In this document: positions 7,916-16,832 of the stretch, piece by piece
Layout of the letters: each line of letters starts with the position of its first letter
Position numbering within the stretch: position 1 is the first letter of the stretch
NCBI GenBank assembly: GCA_036008175.1
Contig: DASYOB010000114.1
Coordinates: 98,207 to 162,206 of the forward strand
Length of the DNA: 64,000 bases
Reading direction: 5' to 3'
DNA from: DATARH01 sp036008175
GTDB taxonomy: Bacteria; Pseudomonadota; Alphaproteobacteria; ATCC43930; CGMCC-115725
Position numbers and translations under genes: made by a program
The notes under the pieces: model-generated
The model's input: the letters and a program-made list of their open reading frames with translations, nothing else
What the model was told of the DNA's origin: nothing
The model's database searches: none

Positions 7916-9187
7916 ATGGCCGAGCAACAGGCCGAAGCGATCACCAACGAAGCAGCGGCCGCCGCGGAGGTCGAGGGCGCCGCCGCCTATTGGCGACACA
8001 CGCTGTGGGCGATGGTCGGCATCCAGTTCGTGATGACCATGGCGTTCTCGATGCTGACCCCGATCATGCCGCTGTTCCTGCCGGTGCTCGGGGTCGAGAG
8101 CGAGAGCGGGATCGACATCTGGGCCGGCATCCTGAACGGCGTCACCTCGTTTATCGCCGCCTTCGCCTCGCCGTTGTGGGGCACCGTCGCCGACCGGCAC
8201 GGCCGCAAATTGATGCTGCTGCGATCGAGCCTGGCGATCGGCCTGTTCACGGCGCTGATGGGCGCCGCCGGCAATGTCTGGCAGTTTTTCGCCTTCCGTG
8301 CGCTGATGGGGGTCTTCGCCGGGTTTTCCAGCGCGGCGATCGCGCTCGTCGCCAGCCAGGTGCCCGAGGAGCGGCTCGGCTATTCCTTGGGCTGGCTCAG
8401 CACCGGCCAGCTTGTGGGCTCGCTGGTCGGCCCGATCATCGGCGGGATCCTCGCCGATCTGACCGGCAGCTACCGCATACCGTTCTATTGCACCTCGGCG
8501 ACGATCTTCCTGGCGCTGGGTCTGGTCTGGTTCCTGGTGCGGGAGGAGTTTGCCCGGCCGAAGCGGGGCGGCGGCGGGCGCTCGACCTTCAACGCGCTCT
8601 TCGCCCTGGTCACCACCCCGGCGCTGTTGGCGCTGTTCTTCGTGCTGCTGATGGCGCAGTTCGGGGTGCGCACGGTGCAGCCGATCGTCACGCTCTACGT
8701 GAAGGAGATGCTCGGCGCGGTGCCGAACCTCGCCACCTTGGCCGGCATCGCCTTCTCGATCACCGGGCTCGCCAACGTGATCTCGGCGCCGTTTCTCGGC
8801 AACCGCAGCGACGTGATCGGCTATCGCCGGGTATTGCTGATCTGCCTGTTGGGCGGCACCTTGACGACCCTGCCGCAGGCCTTCACCGACAATTACTGGG
8901 CGTTCACCGCCGAGCGCTTCGCGGTCGGGCTGTTCATCGGCGGGCTGTTGCCGGCGGCGAATGCGCTGGTCGGCCGCCTCGTCTCGCGCGCCGAGCGCGG
9001 TGCCGTCTACGGCATGACCTCTTCGGCGATGTTCATGGGCAACTCGCTCGGGCCGCTGATCGGCGGCGCGATTGCCGCCTCCTTTGGCCTCCACTGGGTG
9101 TTCCTGTTAACCGCGGCGGTGATGGCGCTGAACCTGGTCTGGGTCTACTACCGCGTCCCGGAATACGAAGACGCGAAGACTTCGTAG
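7916..9187 (+). CDS. MFS transporter, DHA1-like drug/metabolite exporter
   Basis: A 423-residue inner-membrane carrier with about 12 hydrophobic segments. The motif A loop between TM2 and TM3 reads GTVADRHGRKLMLLRS, and a motif-C-like glycine-rich segment (GQLVGSLVGPIIGGIL) lies in TM5, which favours a drug:H+ antiporter. The start was set at the ATG after AAGGAG (7909-7914), not at the longer open frame. The stop codon lies inside the left arm of an intergenic palindromic repeat. Confidence 0.9.
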   Translation: MAEQQAEAITNEAAAAAEVEGAAAYWRHTLWAMVGIQFVMTMAFSMLTPIMPLFLPVLGVESESGIDIWAGILNGVTSFIAAFASPLWGTVADRHGRKLMLLRSSLAIGLFTALMGAAGNVWQFFAFRALMGVFAGFSSAAIALVASQVPEERLGYSLGWLSTGQLVGSLVGPIIGGILADLTGSYRIPFYCTSATIFLALGLVWFLVREEFARPKRGGGGRSTFNALFALVTTPALLALFFVLLMAQFGVRTVQPIVTLYVKEMLGAVPNLATLAGIAFSITGLANVISAPFLGNRSDVIGYRRVLLICLLGGTLTTLPQAFTDNYWAFTAERFAVGLFIGGLLPAANALVGRLVSRAERGAVYGMTSSAMFMGNSLGPLIGGAIAASFGLHWVFLLTAAVMALNLVWVYYRVPEYEDAKTS

Positions 9188-9306
9188 GGCGGAAAAGCGC
9201 AGCGCATTCCGCCATTGCCCGAATCTGTGAGGCTGGTCACCGCGGACTGAAGCGACATGCAACCTAATAGCGGGTCGGCGGAATGCGCTTCGCTTTTCCG
9301 CCCTAC
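9184..9306 (+). repeat. Palindromic intergenic repeat, family A (copy 1)
   Basis: Two 30-bp arms (9184-9213 and 9277-9306), beginning GTAGGGCGGAAAAGCG and ending CTTTTCCGCCCTAC, are inverted copies differing at one base, with 63 bp between them. The element sits between convergent genes. A related copy lies at 29949-30026. Such REP/ERIC-like elements often act as RNA hairpins between genes. Confidence 0.85.
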
Positions 9307-9314
9307 CAGTTAGT

Positions 9315-10931
9315 TCAAGCCGCGAGCGCCTGGCGCGCCGATTTGAGGATCAGGGCGGCGCCCTTCTCGGCGATCATGATGGTCGGCGCGTTGGTGTTGG
9401 TTGAGGTCACCGCCGGCATCACCGACGCGTCGATGACCCGCAGCCCGTCGAGGCCGTGCACGCGCAGCTGATCGTCCACCACTGCCATCGGATCGCGGCC
9501 CATCTTGCAGGTGCAGGTGGCGTGGAACACGGTCGAGCCGGTCTGGCGCAGGTAGTGCAGCAGCTCATCGTCGTTCTGGATGCTCGCGCCAGGCAGGATC
9601 TCGCCGACCAGATAGGGCGCCAGCACCGGCGCGGCGAACAGCCGCCGCACCGCGCGCAAGCCCCCGATCGCGGCGCGCCGGTCGGTCTCGTGCGATAGAT
9701 AGCGCGGATTGATCGCCGGCGCCTGGCGCGGGTCGGCCGACTTCGCCTCGACATAGCCGGTCGATAAGGGCCGCATCTGCCACATGCCGCCGGTCATGCC
9801 CGGCCTGGTGTCGAGCTTGCGGATCGGCCCCGGCGCGAAGCTGGCATTGGCGAAGAGGATCTGCACGTCCGGGGTCGCCGATTCCTCCAGCACCTTGACC
9901 GAGGCGGCGACCAGCGAGGCGGCGTAGGTCAGAAGCCCGGTGCCGGCGAAGACATAGCGCATCAGCTCGCCGAAAAACGGCAGGCCGCGCGATTTCTCGT
10001 TCGCGGTACCGATACCGGCCACCTCGGCGGTGACGCGGGCGAGAAAATGATCCTGCAAATTCTTGCCGACGCCGGACAGCGCATGCGCGACCGGCACGCC
10101 GATCCGGCCGAGATGGTCGGGATCGCCGACGCCGGACAATTGCAGGATATGCGGCGAGCCGATCGCGCCGGCGGCGAGGATGACCTCGACCGCCGCGGTC
10201 GCCCGCACCGTATTGCCGCCGCGCGAAAACTCGACGCCGATGGCGCGCTTGCCGTCGAACAGCACGCGATGCACCAGCGCGTTGGTGACGACTTCGAGGT
10301 TCTGCCGCCTTAGAGCCGGCCGCAGATAGGTGCGCGCCGCGCTCTGCCTGCGGCGGCCGCGCCGGGTCTGCTGCACCCAGCCGATGCCGCCAGGCGAGCC
10401 GGGCGGCAGCCGGTTGACGTCGTCGCGATACTCGAGGCCGATCTGCTGCCCCGCCGCGATGATCAGCTCGCACAACGCCGGCTTGTCCGAGGTGCGCGAG
10501 GTCAACAGCGGCCCGCCATGCCCATGAAATTCGTCGGCGCCGCCCTGCCAGCTTTCGGCCAGCTTGAAATACGGCAATACGTCGTCCCACGACCAGCCGC
10601 GATTGCCGAGCTGGCCCCAATGATCGAAATCCTCGGGCTGGCCGCGGACATAGACCATGCCGTTGATCGAGCTGGAGCCGCCGAGCACCTTGCCGCGCGG
10701 ATAGAGGATGGCGCGGTTGTTGACCCCGGGATCGGGCTCGGCGGTGAAGCCCCAGGTCAGGGTCGGGTGGTCGAGCAGCTTTACATAGCCGGCCGGAATG
10801 TGGATTAGCGGGTTGCGGTCCGGCCCGCCGGCCTCGATCAGCAGCACCCGATTGTGCGGATCCTCGCTGAGCCGGTTGGCCAACACACAGCCGGCCGAGC
10901 CGGCACCGACGATGATGTAGTCCGCCTTCAT
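9315..10931 (-). CDS. GMC-family FAD oxidoreductase (choline/alcohol dehydrogenase type), paralogue 1
   Basis: A 538-residue glucose-methanol-choline oxidoreductase. The FAD-binding motif is IIVGAGSAGCVLANRL near residue 5; the first GMC signature is RGKVLGGSSSINGMVYVRG and the second lies in EVILAAGAIGSPHILQLSG. The C-terminal HATCTCKMG and NTNAPTIMIAEKGA supply the catalytic His-Asn pair region. The second of two ATGs (MKADYI) has the better distance to AGGAG. The next gene upstream is a close paralogue, suggesting tandem duplication. Substrate unknown; alcohols are usual. Confidence 0.92.
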   Translation of the reverse strand: MKADYIIVGAGSAGCVLANRLSEDPHNRVLLIEAGGPDRNPLIHIPAGYVKLLDHPTLTWGFTAEPDPGVNNRAILYPRGKVLGGSSSINGMVYVRGQPEDFDHWGQLGNRGWSWDDVLPYFKLAESWQGGADEFHGHGGPLLTSRTSDKPALCELIIAAGQQIGLEYRDDVNRLPPGSPGGIGWVQQTRRGRRRQSAARTYLRPALRRQNLEVVTNALVHRVLFDGKRAIGVEFSRGGNTVRATAAVEVILAAGAIGSPHILQLSGVGDPDHLGRIGVPVAHALSGVGKNLQDHFLARVTAEVAGIGTANEKSRGLPFFGELMRYVFAGTGLLTYAASLVAASVKVLEESATPDVQILFANASFAPGPIRKLDTRPGMTGGMWQMRPLSTGYVEAKSADPRQAPAINPRYLSHETDRRAAIGGLRAVRRLFAAPVLAPYLVGEILPGASIQNDDELLHYLRQTGSTVFHATCTCKMGRDPMAVVDDQLRVHGLDGLRVIDASVMPAVTSTNTNAPTIMIAEKGAALILKSARQALAA

Positions 10932-10948
10932 GTGCATCTCTCCTAAGA

Positions 10949-11083
10949 CCCCTCTCCCGCATTGGGGGAGAGGGTGGCCGACGCGACAGCGGAGGCCGGG
11001 TGAGGGTCTTTTCGCTTATCGACACCCTCACCCGCCTCGGACCATAGCCCTCGGCACCCTCTCCCGCGGTGCGGGAGAGGGAA
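10949..11083 (+). repeat. Compound palindromic repeat, family B (copy 1)
   Basis: Three nested or adjacent palindromes: CCCTCTCCCGC...GGGGGAGAGGG, GGGTGAGGGTC...GACACCCTCACCC, and CCCTCTCCCGCGGTGCGGGA followed by GAGGG. The block lies between the two GMC genes, both minus strand. A similar block lies at 20489-20616. Confidence 0.8.
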
Positions 11084-11090
11084 ACTTACG

Positions 11091-12695
11091 CTACGCCGCC
11101 AGCTTCTGCCGGGCGGCGCTCTTGATCGCGACCGCGCCCTTCTCGGCGATCATGATCGTCGGCGCGTTGGTGTTGGTCGAGGTCACCGCCGGCATCACCG
11201 AGGCGTCGATAACCCGCAGCCCCTCGATCCCGTGCACGCGCAACTCGTCGTCGACCACGCTCATCGCGTGCTGGCCCATCATGCAGGTGCAGCTGGCGTG
11301 ATAGACGGTGTTGCCGTTGCGCCGCGCGTAATCGAGGAGTTCGTCGTCGCTCTGCACCTGCGCTCCCGGCAACCTTTCCTCGCCGACATAGGGCTGCAAG
11401 GCCGGCGCGTTGAAGATTCGGCGGACGAAGCGCAACCCGCCGATAATCGCACGGCGGTCGCTCTCTTCCGACAGGTAGCGTGGATTGATCTTCGGCGGGT
11501 CGCCCGGCCGGGACGAGGTCACTTCGACATAGCCACGCGACAGGGGGCGCATCTGCCAGGGCCCGCCGGTAAGACCGGGATCGTCCTCGAGCTGGCCGAT
11601 CTGGCCGTCCTTGAAGCTGCCCGGCGCGAACGAGATCTGCACGTCGGGGGTGGCCGATTCCTCCAGGATCTTGACCGAGGCGGCGACGAGCGACGCGCTA
11701 TAGGTCAGCATGCCCTTGCCGGTGACCAGATAGCGCAACACCTCGCCGGCGAGCGGCAAACCGCGCGCCCGCTCGTTGATCGTCGCCATGCCGTGGATCG
11801 GATAGGTGACCCGCACGACGTAGTGGTCCTGCATGTTCTTGCCGACGCCCTTCAGCTCGTGCGCGACCGGGACGCCGATCTTTTGCAGGTGCTCGGAATC
11901 GCCAACCCCGGAGAGCTGCAGGATGTGCGGCGAGCCGATCGCGCCGGCCGACAGGATGACCTCGCGGAAGGCGTCGGCGTGCTCGAGATGGCCATCGCGG
12001 GAGAACTCGACGCCGACCGCGCGCTTGCCGTCAAACAGCACCCGGTGCACCAGCGCCTTCGTCACCAGCTCGAGATTCGGTCGCCGCAGCGCCGGGCGGA
12101 GGTAGCTGCGCGCGGTGCTCGCCCGGCGCCGGCCGCCGCGGGTCTGCTGACACCAGCCGATGCTGTCGGGCGCGCCGGGCGGCAGATTGTTGACGTCTTC
12201 GCGGTAGTCGAGCCCGAGCTCCATCCCAGCCTCGATCACCTTGGCGCAGATCGGCGAGCGGTCCATGTGCGAGGTGAAGAGATAACCCTCGGTGCCGTGG
12301 ACCTCGCTCGGGCCCTCTCCCCAACGCTCGGCCTTCTTGAAGAAGGGGTAGCAATCGTCCCACGACCAGCCCCGATTGCCGAGCTGCGCCCAGTGGTCGT
12401 AATCCTCGGGTTGGCCGCGGATGTAGATAAGCCCGTTGATCGAGCTGGAGCCGCCGAGCACCCGGCCGCGCGGATAGATAATCTCGCGCCCGTCGCAGGC
12501 CTCCGCCCTGAACTGCCAGCTCAGAGTCTTGTGATCGAGCATCTTCATAAAGCCGGCCGGAATATGAATGAGCGGGTTCCAGTCGCGCCCGCCGGCCTCG
12601 ATCAGCAATACCCGGGTGGTGGGATCCTCGGTCAGCCGGTTGGCCAAGACGCAACCCGCCGAGCCGGCGCCGATGATCACGTAATCCGCCTGCAT
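11091..12695 (-). CDS. GMC-family FAD oxidoreductase, paralogue 2
   Basis: A 534-residue paralogue of the downstream GMC gene. It has YVIIGAGSAGCVLANRLTED at the N-terminus, RGRVLGGSSSINGLIYIRG, EVILSAGAIGSPHILQLSG, and a C-terminal YHASCTCMMGQHAM with the His-Asn region NTNAPTIMIAEKGA. The two proteins share long identical stretches throughout, so they probably arose by tandem duplication and oxidise related alcohols. The start is ATG followed by QADYVIIG. No partner cytochrome or transporter adjoins directly. Confidence 0.92.
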   Translation of the reverse strand: MQADYVIIGAGSAGCVLANRLTEDPTTRVLLIEAGGRDWNPLIHIPAGFMKMLDHKTLSWQFRAEACDGREIIYPRGRVLGGSSSINGLIYIRGQPEDYDHWAQLGNRGWSWDDCYPFFKKAERWGEGPSEVHGTEGYLFTSHMDRSPICAKVIEAGMELGLDYREDVNNLPPGAPDSIGWCQQTRGGRRRASTARSYLRPALRRPNLELVTKALVHRVLFDGKRAVGVEFSRDGHLEHADAFREVILSAGAIGSPHILQLSGVGDSEHLQKIGVPVAHELKGVGKNMQDHYVVRVTYPIHGMATINERARGLPLAGEVLRYLVTGKGMLTYSASLVAASVKILEESATPDVQISFAPGSFKDGQIGQLEDDPGLTGGPWQMRPLSRGYVEVTSSRPGDPPKINPRYLSEESDRRAIIGGLRFVRRIFNAPALQPYVGEERLPGAQVQSDDELLDYARRNGNTVYHASCTCMMGQHAMSVVDDELRVHGIEGLRVIDASVMPAVTSTNTNAPTIMIAEKGAVAIKSAARQKLAA

Positions 12696-12777
12696 GTTTA
12701 CGCTCCCCTCCCGCGGCGGCTCCCAAATGCCGCCGTTACGGGGGGAGTTTAGCGCAACGAGGCGCAGCGGAAAGCTA

Positions 12778-13605
12778 TTAGGCCTCGACCAGCTCTCTCT
12801 CCGGCATGACCGCGGCGATGGCCTCGAAGCTGCGCCGCTCGGCCCAATAGACGATCTCGAGGCGGCCGTCGAAATGCTCGACCAGGGCGGTGCAGCTTTC
12901 CACCCAGTCGCCGTCGTTGCAGTAAAGCACCCCGTCGAGCTCGCGGATCTCCGCGTGATGAATATGGCCGCAGACGACGCCGTCGAGTTGGCGGCTGCGG
13001 GCCTCCTCGGTCAGCGCGTCGGCAAAGGACCCGATGTACTGCACGGCGTTCTTCACCTTCAGCTTCAGGACCGCCGACAGCGACCAGTATTCGTAGCCGA
13101 GCAGCCGCCGCAGCTTGTTGAAATGGTGATTGACCCACAAGGCCAGCGTGTAGGCGCCGTCGCCGAGGACCGCGAGCCAGCGCGCGTGCCTGACCACCAT
13201 GTCGAACCAGTCGCCGTGGATGACGAGCAGCTGCCGCCCGTCGGCGGTGACGTGGACCGCTTCGTCGACCACCTCGATCCCGCCGAACATCAACGGCAGG
13301 TAATCGCGCAGCCATTCATCATGGTTGCCGGGCACATAGACGAGCCGCGTGCCCTTGCGCACCTTGCGCAACAGCTTTTGGATGATGTCGTTGTGCGATT
13401 GCGGCCAATACCATGATTTGCGAAGACGCCAGCCGTCGATGATGTCGCCGATCAAATAAATCGTCGCCGCGTCGTTATTGCGGAGGAAGTCGAGCAGATA
13501 GTCGGCTTTGCAGCCGCGCGTGCCGAGATGGATGTCGGACAGCCAAATGGCGCGGTAGTGAAAAAGCGGCACGATGTCGTTCACGGCATCCCCGATCGAG
13601 CGCAT
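12778..13605 (-). CDS. Calcineurin-like metallophosphoesterase (UDP-2,3-diacylglucosamine diphosphatase-like)
   Basis: A 275-residue dimetal phosphoesterase with all five blocks: SDIHLGTRG (D-x-H), GDIIDGW (GDxxD), GNHDEW (GNHD), HGDWFD and GHIHHAEI (GHxH). The overall sequence resembles LpxH-related proteins that cleave UDP-2,3-diacylglucosamine, and proteobacteria often carry a second such paralogue. It is divergent from a GT21-like glycosyltransferase, which fits a role in glycolipid or envelope metabolism. True LpxH or a paralogue acting on another diphosphate cannot be told apart here. Confidence 0.88.
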   Translation of the reverse strand: MRSIGDAVNDIVPLFHYRAIWLSDIHLGTRGCKADYLLDFLRNNDAATIYLIGDIIDGWRLRKSWYWPQSHNDIIQKLLRKVRKGTRLVYVPGNHDEWLRDYLPLMFGGIEVVDEAVHVTADGRQLLVIHGDWFDMVVRHARWLAVLGDGAYTLALWVNHHFNKLRRLLGYEYWSLSAVLKLKVKNAVQYIGSFADALTEEARSRQLDGVVCGHIHHAEIRELDGVLYCNDGDWVESCTALVEHFDGRLEIVYWAERRSFEAIAAVMPERELVEA

Positions 13606-13778
13606 TTGCGCTGACCGGGTATCTAGCAGCAGTATATTACAGTTTTCCGTACCTCAATATGTAGTTATTGACATCTATTGTCGCCGAACCGTCACGCCAG
13701 TGTGATAGCTCCCCGCCGGACCGTGGTGGATTTGCCATCGAATGCGTGCGTGTTGACGCGGATCCGGGATATTCGGGA

Positions 13779-15077
13779 ATGAGCGTCGCGAGCTGGGCAG
13801 CCGGGTTCTGTGTTGCCTTACTTGGCTGCCACCTCTTCACGCTGCTGGCGGCGGCGTTCCGCTTGCGCCTGTACACACCCGCGGCAGGATCAGAGCCCGA
13901 GCCGCCTGTCACCTTGCTGCGGCCGGTCTGCGGCATCGACAATTTCGCGGCGGAGACGCTGGGTTCCAGCTTCCGGGTCGATTACCCGCATTACGAGATC
14001 ATCTTCTGTGTCGCAAGCGAGGACGATCCCGTCCTGCCGCTTCTGCACGACCTGATCGACGATTATCCCGAAATACCGGCGCGAGTGCTTGTCGGCGACA
14101 ACAGGATCAGCCGCAATCCGAAGCTCAATAATGTCATCAAAGGGTGGAACGCGGCGCGGCATCAATGGATCGTCATGGCCGACAGCAATGTGCTGATGCC
14201 ACCCGATTACATCCGGCGCTTGCTGGCGCGCTGGCGACCGGACACCGGCGCCGTTTGCTCGATGCCGATCGCCGCGCGGCCGCATAATTTCTGGGCCGAG
14301 ATCGAATGCGCTTTCTTGAACACGCTGCAGGCGCGCTACCAATACGCCAGCGAGAGCCTCGGTTTCGGCTTTGCGCAGGGCAAGACGATGCTGTTCCGGC
14401 GCGACCTGGTCGATGAGGCCGGCGGCATCAGAACGCTCGCGGCCGAGGATGCCGAGGACGCGGCGACGACAAAGATGGTGCGAGGGGCCGGGCGAAAGGT
14501 GCATCTGGTCGACAGCCCCTTCGAGCAGCCGCTCGGCTGGCGGTCTGCGGCGCAGGTCTGGTCGCGCCAATTGCGCTGGGCGCGACTGCGACGGGTAACC
14601 TTTCGCTGGCTGTTTCTGCCCGAGGTCTTTGTCGGCAGCGCGCTTCCGGCAATGGCTGGCGCGATCGCCGCCTCGGGCTATGGAGTGAGCGTCGTCGCGG
14701 CGGTTTCGATCGTTGTGGCAGGGTCCATTGCCAGCGAGATGGCGCTAGCCGCTCACGCCGGCTGGCATCGCTCCTGGCGCATGCCGATCGCATTGTTGAT
14801 ACGCGACATGCTGCTGCCGGCGCTCTGGATCGGCGCCCTGATCGGCAGCGAATTTGACTGGCGCGGCAATGCGATGACCGCGGCCAGAACGAGCCCTCGA
14901 CAACGCCTCGGCCGCAAACGGCTGCAGCGTCCCACGGCGGAACTCGCCGGGCCCGATTTTTGGTCGCCGTTCGATTTCCAGCGATTCAGATCACGGCTGC
15001 GATCGCGGCTAGCGCGAGCGACTCGACAACGCGTTCGAACAGTCTACCAATGGCGGCGTCAGCGACGCGCTCTGTGA
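13779..15077 (+). CDS. Ceramide-glucosyltransferase-like GT21/GT2 glycosyltransferase
   Basis: A 432-residue membrane glycosyltransferase. An N-terminal membrane segment (VASWAAGFCVALLGC) precedes the GT-A domain: VTLLRPVCGIDN, DSNVLMPPDY (nucleotide/metal Asp), AEDAEDAATTK, then SRQLRWARLRR, the (Q/R)xxRW motif of processive or ceramide-type enzymes. Two or three further TM helices follow. GT21 enzymes put glucose on ceramide, and HpnI relatives act on hopanoids. The first ATG with hydrophobic follow-up (MSVASW) was taken as start; the frame is open 37 codons upstream. The 3' end overlaps a convergent gene by 92 bp. Confidence 0.82.
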   Translation: MSVASWAAGFCVALLGCHLFTLLAAAFRLRLYTPAAGSEPEPPVTLLRPVCGIDNFAAETLGSSFRVDYPHYEIIFCVASEDDPVLPLLHDLIDDYPEIPARVLVGDNRISRNPKLNNVIKGWNAARHQWIVMADSNVLMPPDYIRRLLARWRPDTGAVCSMPIAARPHNFWAEIECAFLNTLQARYQYASESLGFGFAQGKTMLFRRDLVDEAGGIRTLAAEDAEDAATTKMVRGAGRKVHLVDSPFEQPLGWRSAAQVWSRQLRWARLRRVTFRWLFLPEVFVGSALPAMAGAIAASGYGVSVVAAVSIVVAGSIASEMALAAHAGWHRSWRMPIALLIRDMLLPALWIGALIGSEFDWRGNAMTAARTSPRQRLGRKRLQRPTAELAGPDFWSPFDFQRFRSRLRSRLARATRQRVRTVYQWRRQRRAL

Positions 15078-15417
15078 GGGAGGCTGCAGAGACAGCGTAG
15101 TTTGTCGCGGCAGCAGATATAAAGCCGAGCTGCCGTATCGATTCGCACAGCGCCATCGGTGGCAGTAACGACGAATCGTAGTGAATGATGACACTTCCGG
15201 TCAGGAAGTGTGGACAAACCGAACTCACTGCCGGGATTGTCAGCAGCGTACGGGATGCGGCGCTCAGGACAGCGCGATCGTCGCGCGACAGCGCCAGCCT
15301 GAGCCGCAGGCGCCCCGGTACGTGGTGCGCGTAGACGCAGACAAACGAGCCGTGCTCAAATCGCGTCCGGCGAAAGGTTCGGCAGTTGTGTTTCCGCGGC
15401 AAAGGGCCTCCGGGCAT
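14986..15417 (-). CDS. HMA2-like (heavy-metal-associated-fold) small protein
   Basis: Up to 143 residues. The core HHVPGRLRLRLALSRDDRAV, TIPAVSSVCPHFLTGSVII and HYDSSLLPP follows the pattern of HMA2-type proteins (VPGR-IRLR ... pGV--V--n-lTGS-lv-YD). The C-terminal helix (IGRLFERVVESLALAAIAAVI) also matches the short stand-alone members. The metal-binding CxxC of classical HMA domains is missing, as usual for this subgroup, which is thought to act in membrane or cation contexts. The start is uncertain: no good ribosome site precedes the ATG at 15417. It overlaps the glycosyltransferase gene tail to tail. Confidence 0.6.
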   Translation of the reverse strand: MPGGPLPRKHNCRTFRRTRFEHGSFVCVYAHHVPGRLRLRLALSRDDRAVLSAASRTLLTIPAVSSVCPHFLTGSVIIHYDSSLLPPMALCESIRQLGFISAAATNYAVSAASLTERVADAAIGRLFERVVESLALAAIAAVI

Positions 15418-15525
15418 CGAACAGGTATGCCCGCGTTTAACGGATTCCGGTGCCCGCTGGATGACACTGGGATGACAGAATTGCGACGACGCCTACGGTG
15501 CCGGCGGATCGCGGCGGCCCGCTGT

Positions 15526-16710
15526 TTATCCCCACAATCGGGCAGTGGCGATGCGCGCGCCCTCGGCGAGGGCGGCGAGCTTCGACCACACCACCGACGG
15601 CACCACTGGGTTCTGCTGCCCGGCGAAGGTGGCGAAGCCGCAATCGGTGCCGGCAATGACCCGCTCGCGGCCGACGATGTCGGCGTATTGGCAGATCCGC
15701 TGCGCGATCAGGCGCGGGTGCTCGACAAAGTTGGTGGTCGAATCTATGAGGCCCGGGATCAGCACCTTGTCGTCGGGAATCTTGCGGCCGCGCAGATCCT
15801 CCCACTCATGCGCGTGGCGCGGATTGGCCGCCTCGAACAGCAGCGCCGCCGGGCGCGCCCGCATGCAGGCGTCGAAGACCTTGGCGAGCGGGATATCGTG
15901 GGTATGCGGTCCCTCGTAATTGCCCCAGCAGATGTGGATGCGCATCCGGTCGGGCGGGATATTGGCGGTGGCGTGGTTGAGCGCCGATATGTTGCGGTCG
16001 GCGATGCGCAGGAATTCGTCGTCGGACAGGTGCTGGTACTGGTTATGCCGGGCCGAGCCGAGATCGGGCGCGTCGATCTGCAGGATGAAGCCGGCAGCAA
16101 CGATTGCCTCGTATTCCACCTTCAGCGCCTCGGCCAAAGCCTCGACATAGGCATCCTCGTTTTTGTAGTAGGTGTCCGGCACGAATTTGGTCAGGACGCC
16201 CGGCGAGGCGGCGTTCATAAAGGCCTCGGTCGGCTCCGCGGCGGCGCAGGCCTCTTTCAGATTTCTAATATCGGTCTCGAGCGGGCGGCGATCGCGATAG
16301 GCGACCGGACCGGTGCAGCACGGCACCACAGCGCTGGCAAACCAGGAGGTGCCGCCGCGCATCTCGTGCAGCCGCTCGGCGAAATCGGGATGGTCGAGAA
16401 TGTCGCGATGCGCCGCCGTCTGTGGCGGCTTGTCGAGCGCGCTGCCGCCGAAACTGCCGATGCCGGAAAGCCGGTGGCGAACGTAGAAAGTATAGGAGAT
16501 CTTGCTCTGCTCGCCGTCGCAGACGCTGTCGATCCCGGCGGCTATCTGCTTGGCGACGACGTCACGCACCGCCTCCGCCAGCCGCATGTCGAACGTGGCC
16601 TGGTCCAACGGCTGGCCCATCTCGCGCGCTTCCAGAAACGCCAGCAGATCGCGCGGCCGCGGCAGGCTGCCGACATGGGTGGTCAGGATCCGCTCGGTGC
16701 TGCGCATCAT
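15526..16710 (-). CDS. MetE-like cobalamin-independent methionine synthase family protein (catalytic half only)
   Basis: A 394-residue protein of the UROD/MetE superfamily, equivalent to the C-terminal catalytic barrel of MetE (full MetE is about 750). It starts TTHVGSLPRP, contains HICWGNYEGPHTHDIPL (zinc His and Cys) and ends with AGTDCGFATF (the third zinc ligand, Cys). Stand-alone copies act in methyl transfer to or from small thiols, often in catabolic clusters. GGAGG lies 8 bp before the first of two ATGs. Divergent from the enoyl-CoA hydratase gene, 122 bp between starts. Confidence 0.88.
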   Translation of the reverse strand: MMRSTERILTTHVGSLPRPRDLLAFLEAREMGQPLDQATFDMRLAEAVRDVVAKQIAAGIDSVCDGEQSKISYTFYVRHRLSGIGSFGGSALDKPPQTAAHRDILDHPDFAERLHEMRGGTSWFASAVVPCCTGPVAYRDRRPLETDIRNLKEACAAAEPTEAFMNAASPGVLTKFVPDTYYKNEDAYVEALAEALKVEYEAIVAAGFILQIDAPDLGSARHNQYQHLSDDEFLRIADRNISALNHATANIPPDRMRIHICWGNYEGPHTHDIPLAKVFDACMRARPAALLFEAANPRHAHEWEDLRGRKIPDDKVLIPGLIDSTTNFVEHPRLIAQRICQYADIVGRERVIAGTDCGFATFAGQQNPVVPSVVWSKLAALAEGARIATARLWG

Positions 16711-16832
16711 GGTCGTCCCTCCCCTGCCCTGTCCGCGGACTCTGCGCCACGGCCCGAGGCACCGCAAGGCAACCTTGTCCACTCCTTGGGCACAAGGCAT
16801 CGTGGCCGTGCCGCTATCGAGGAGAATCGGGG

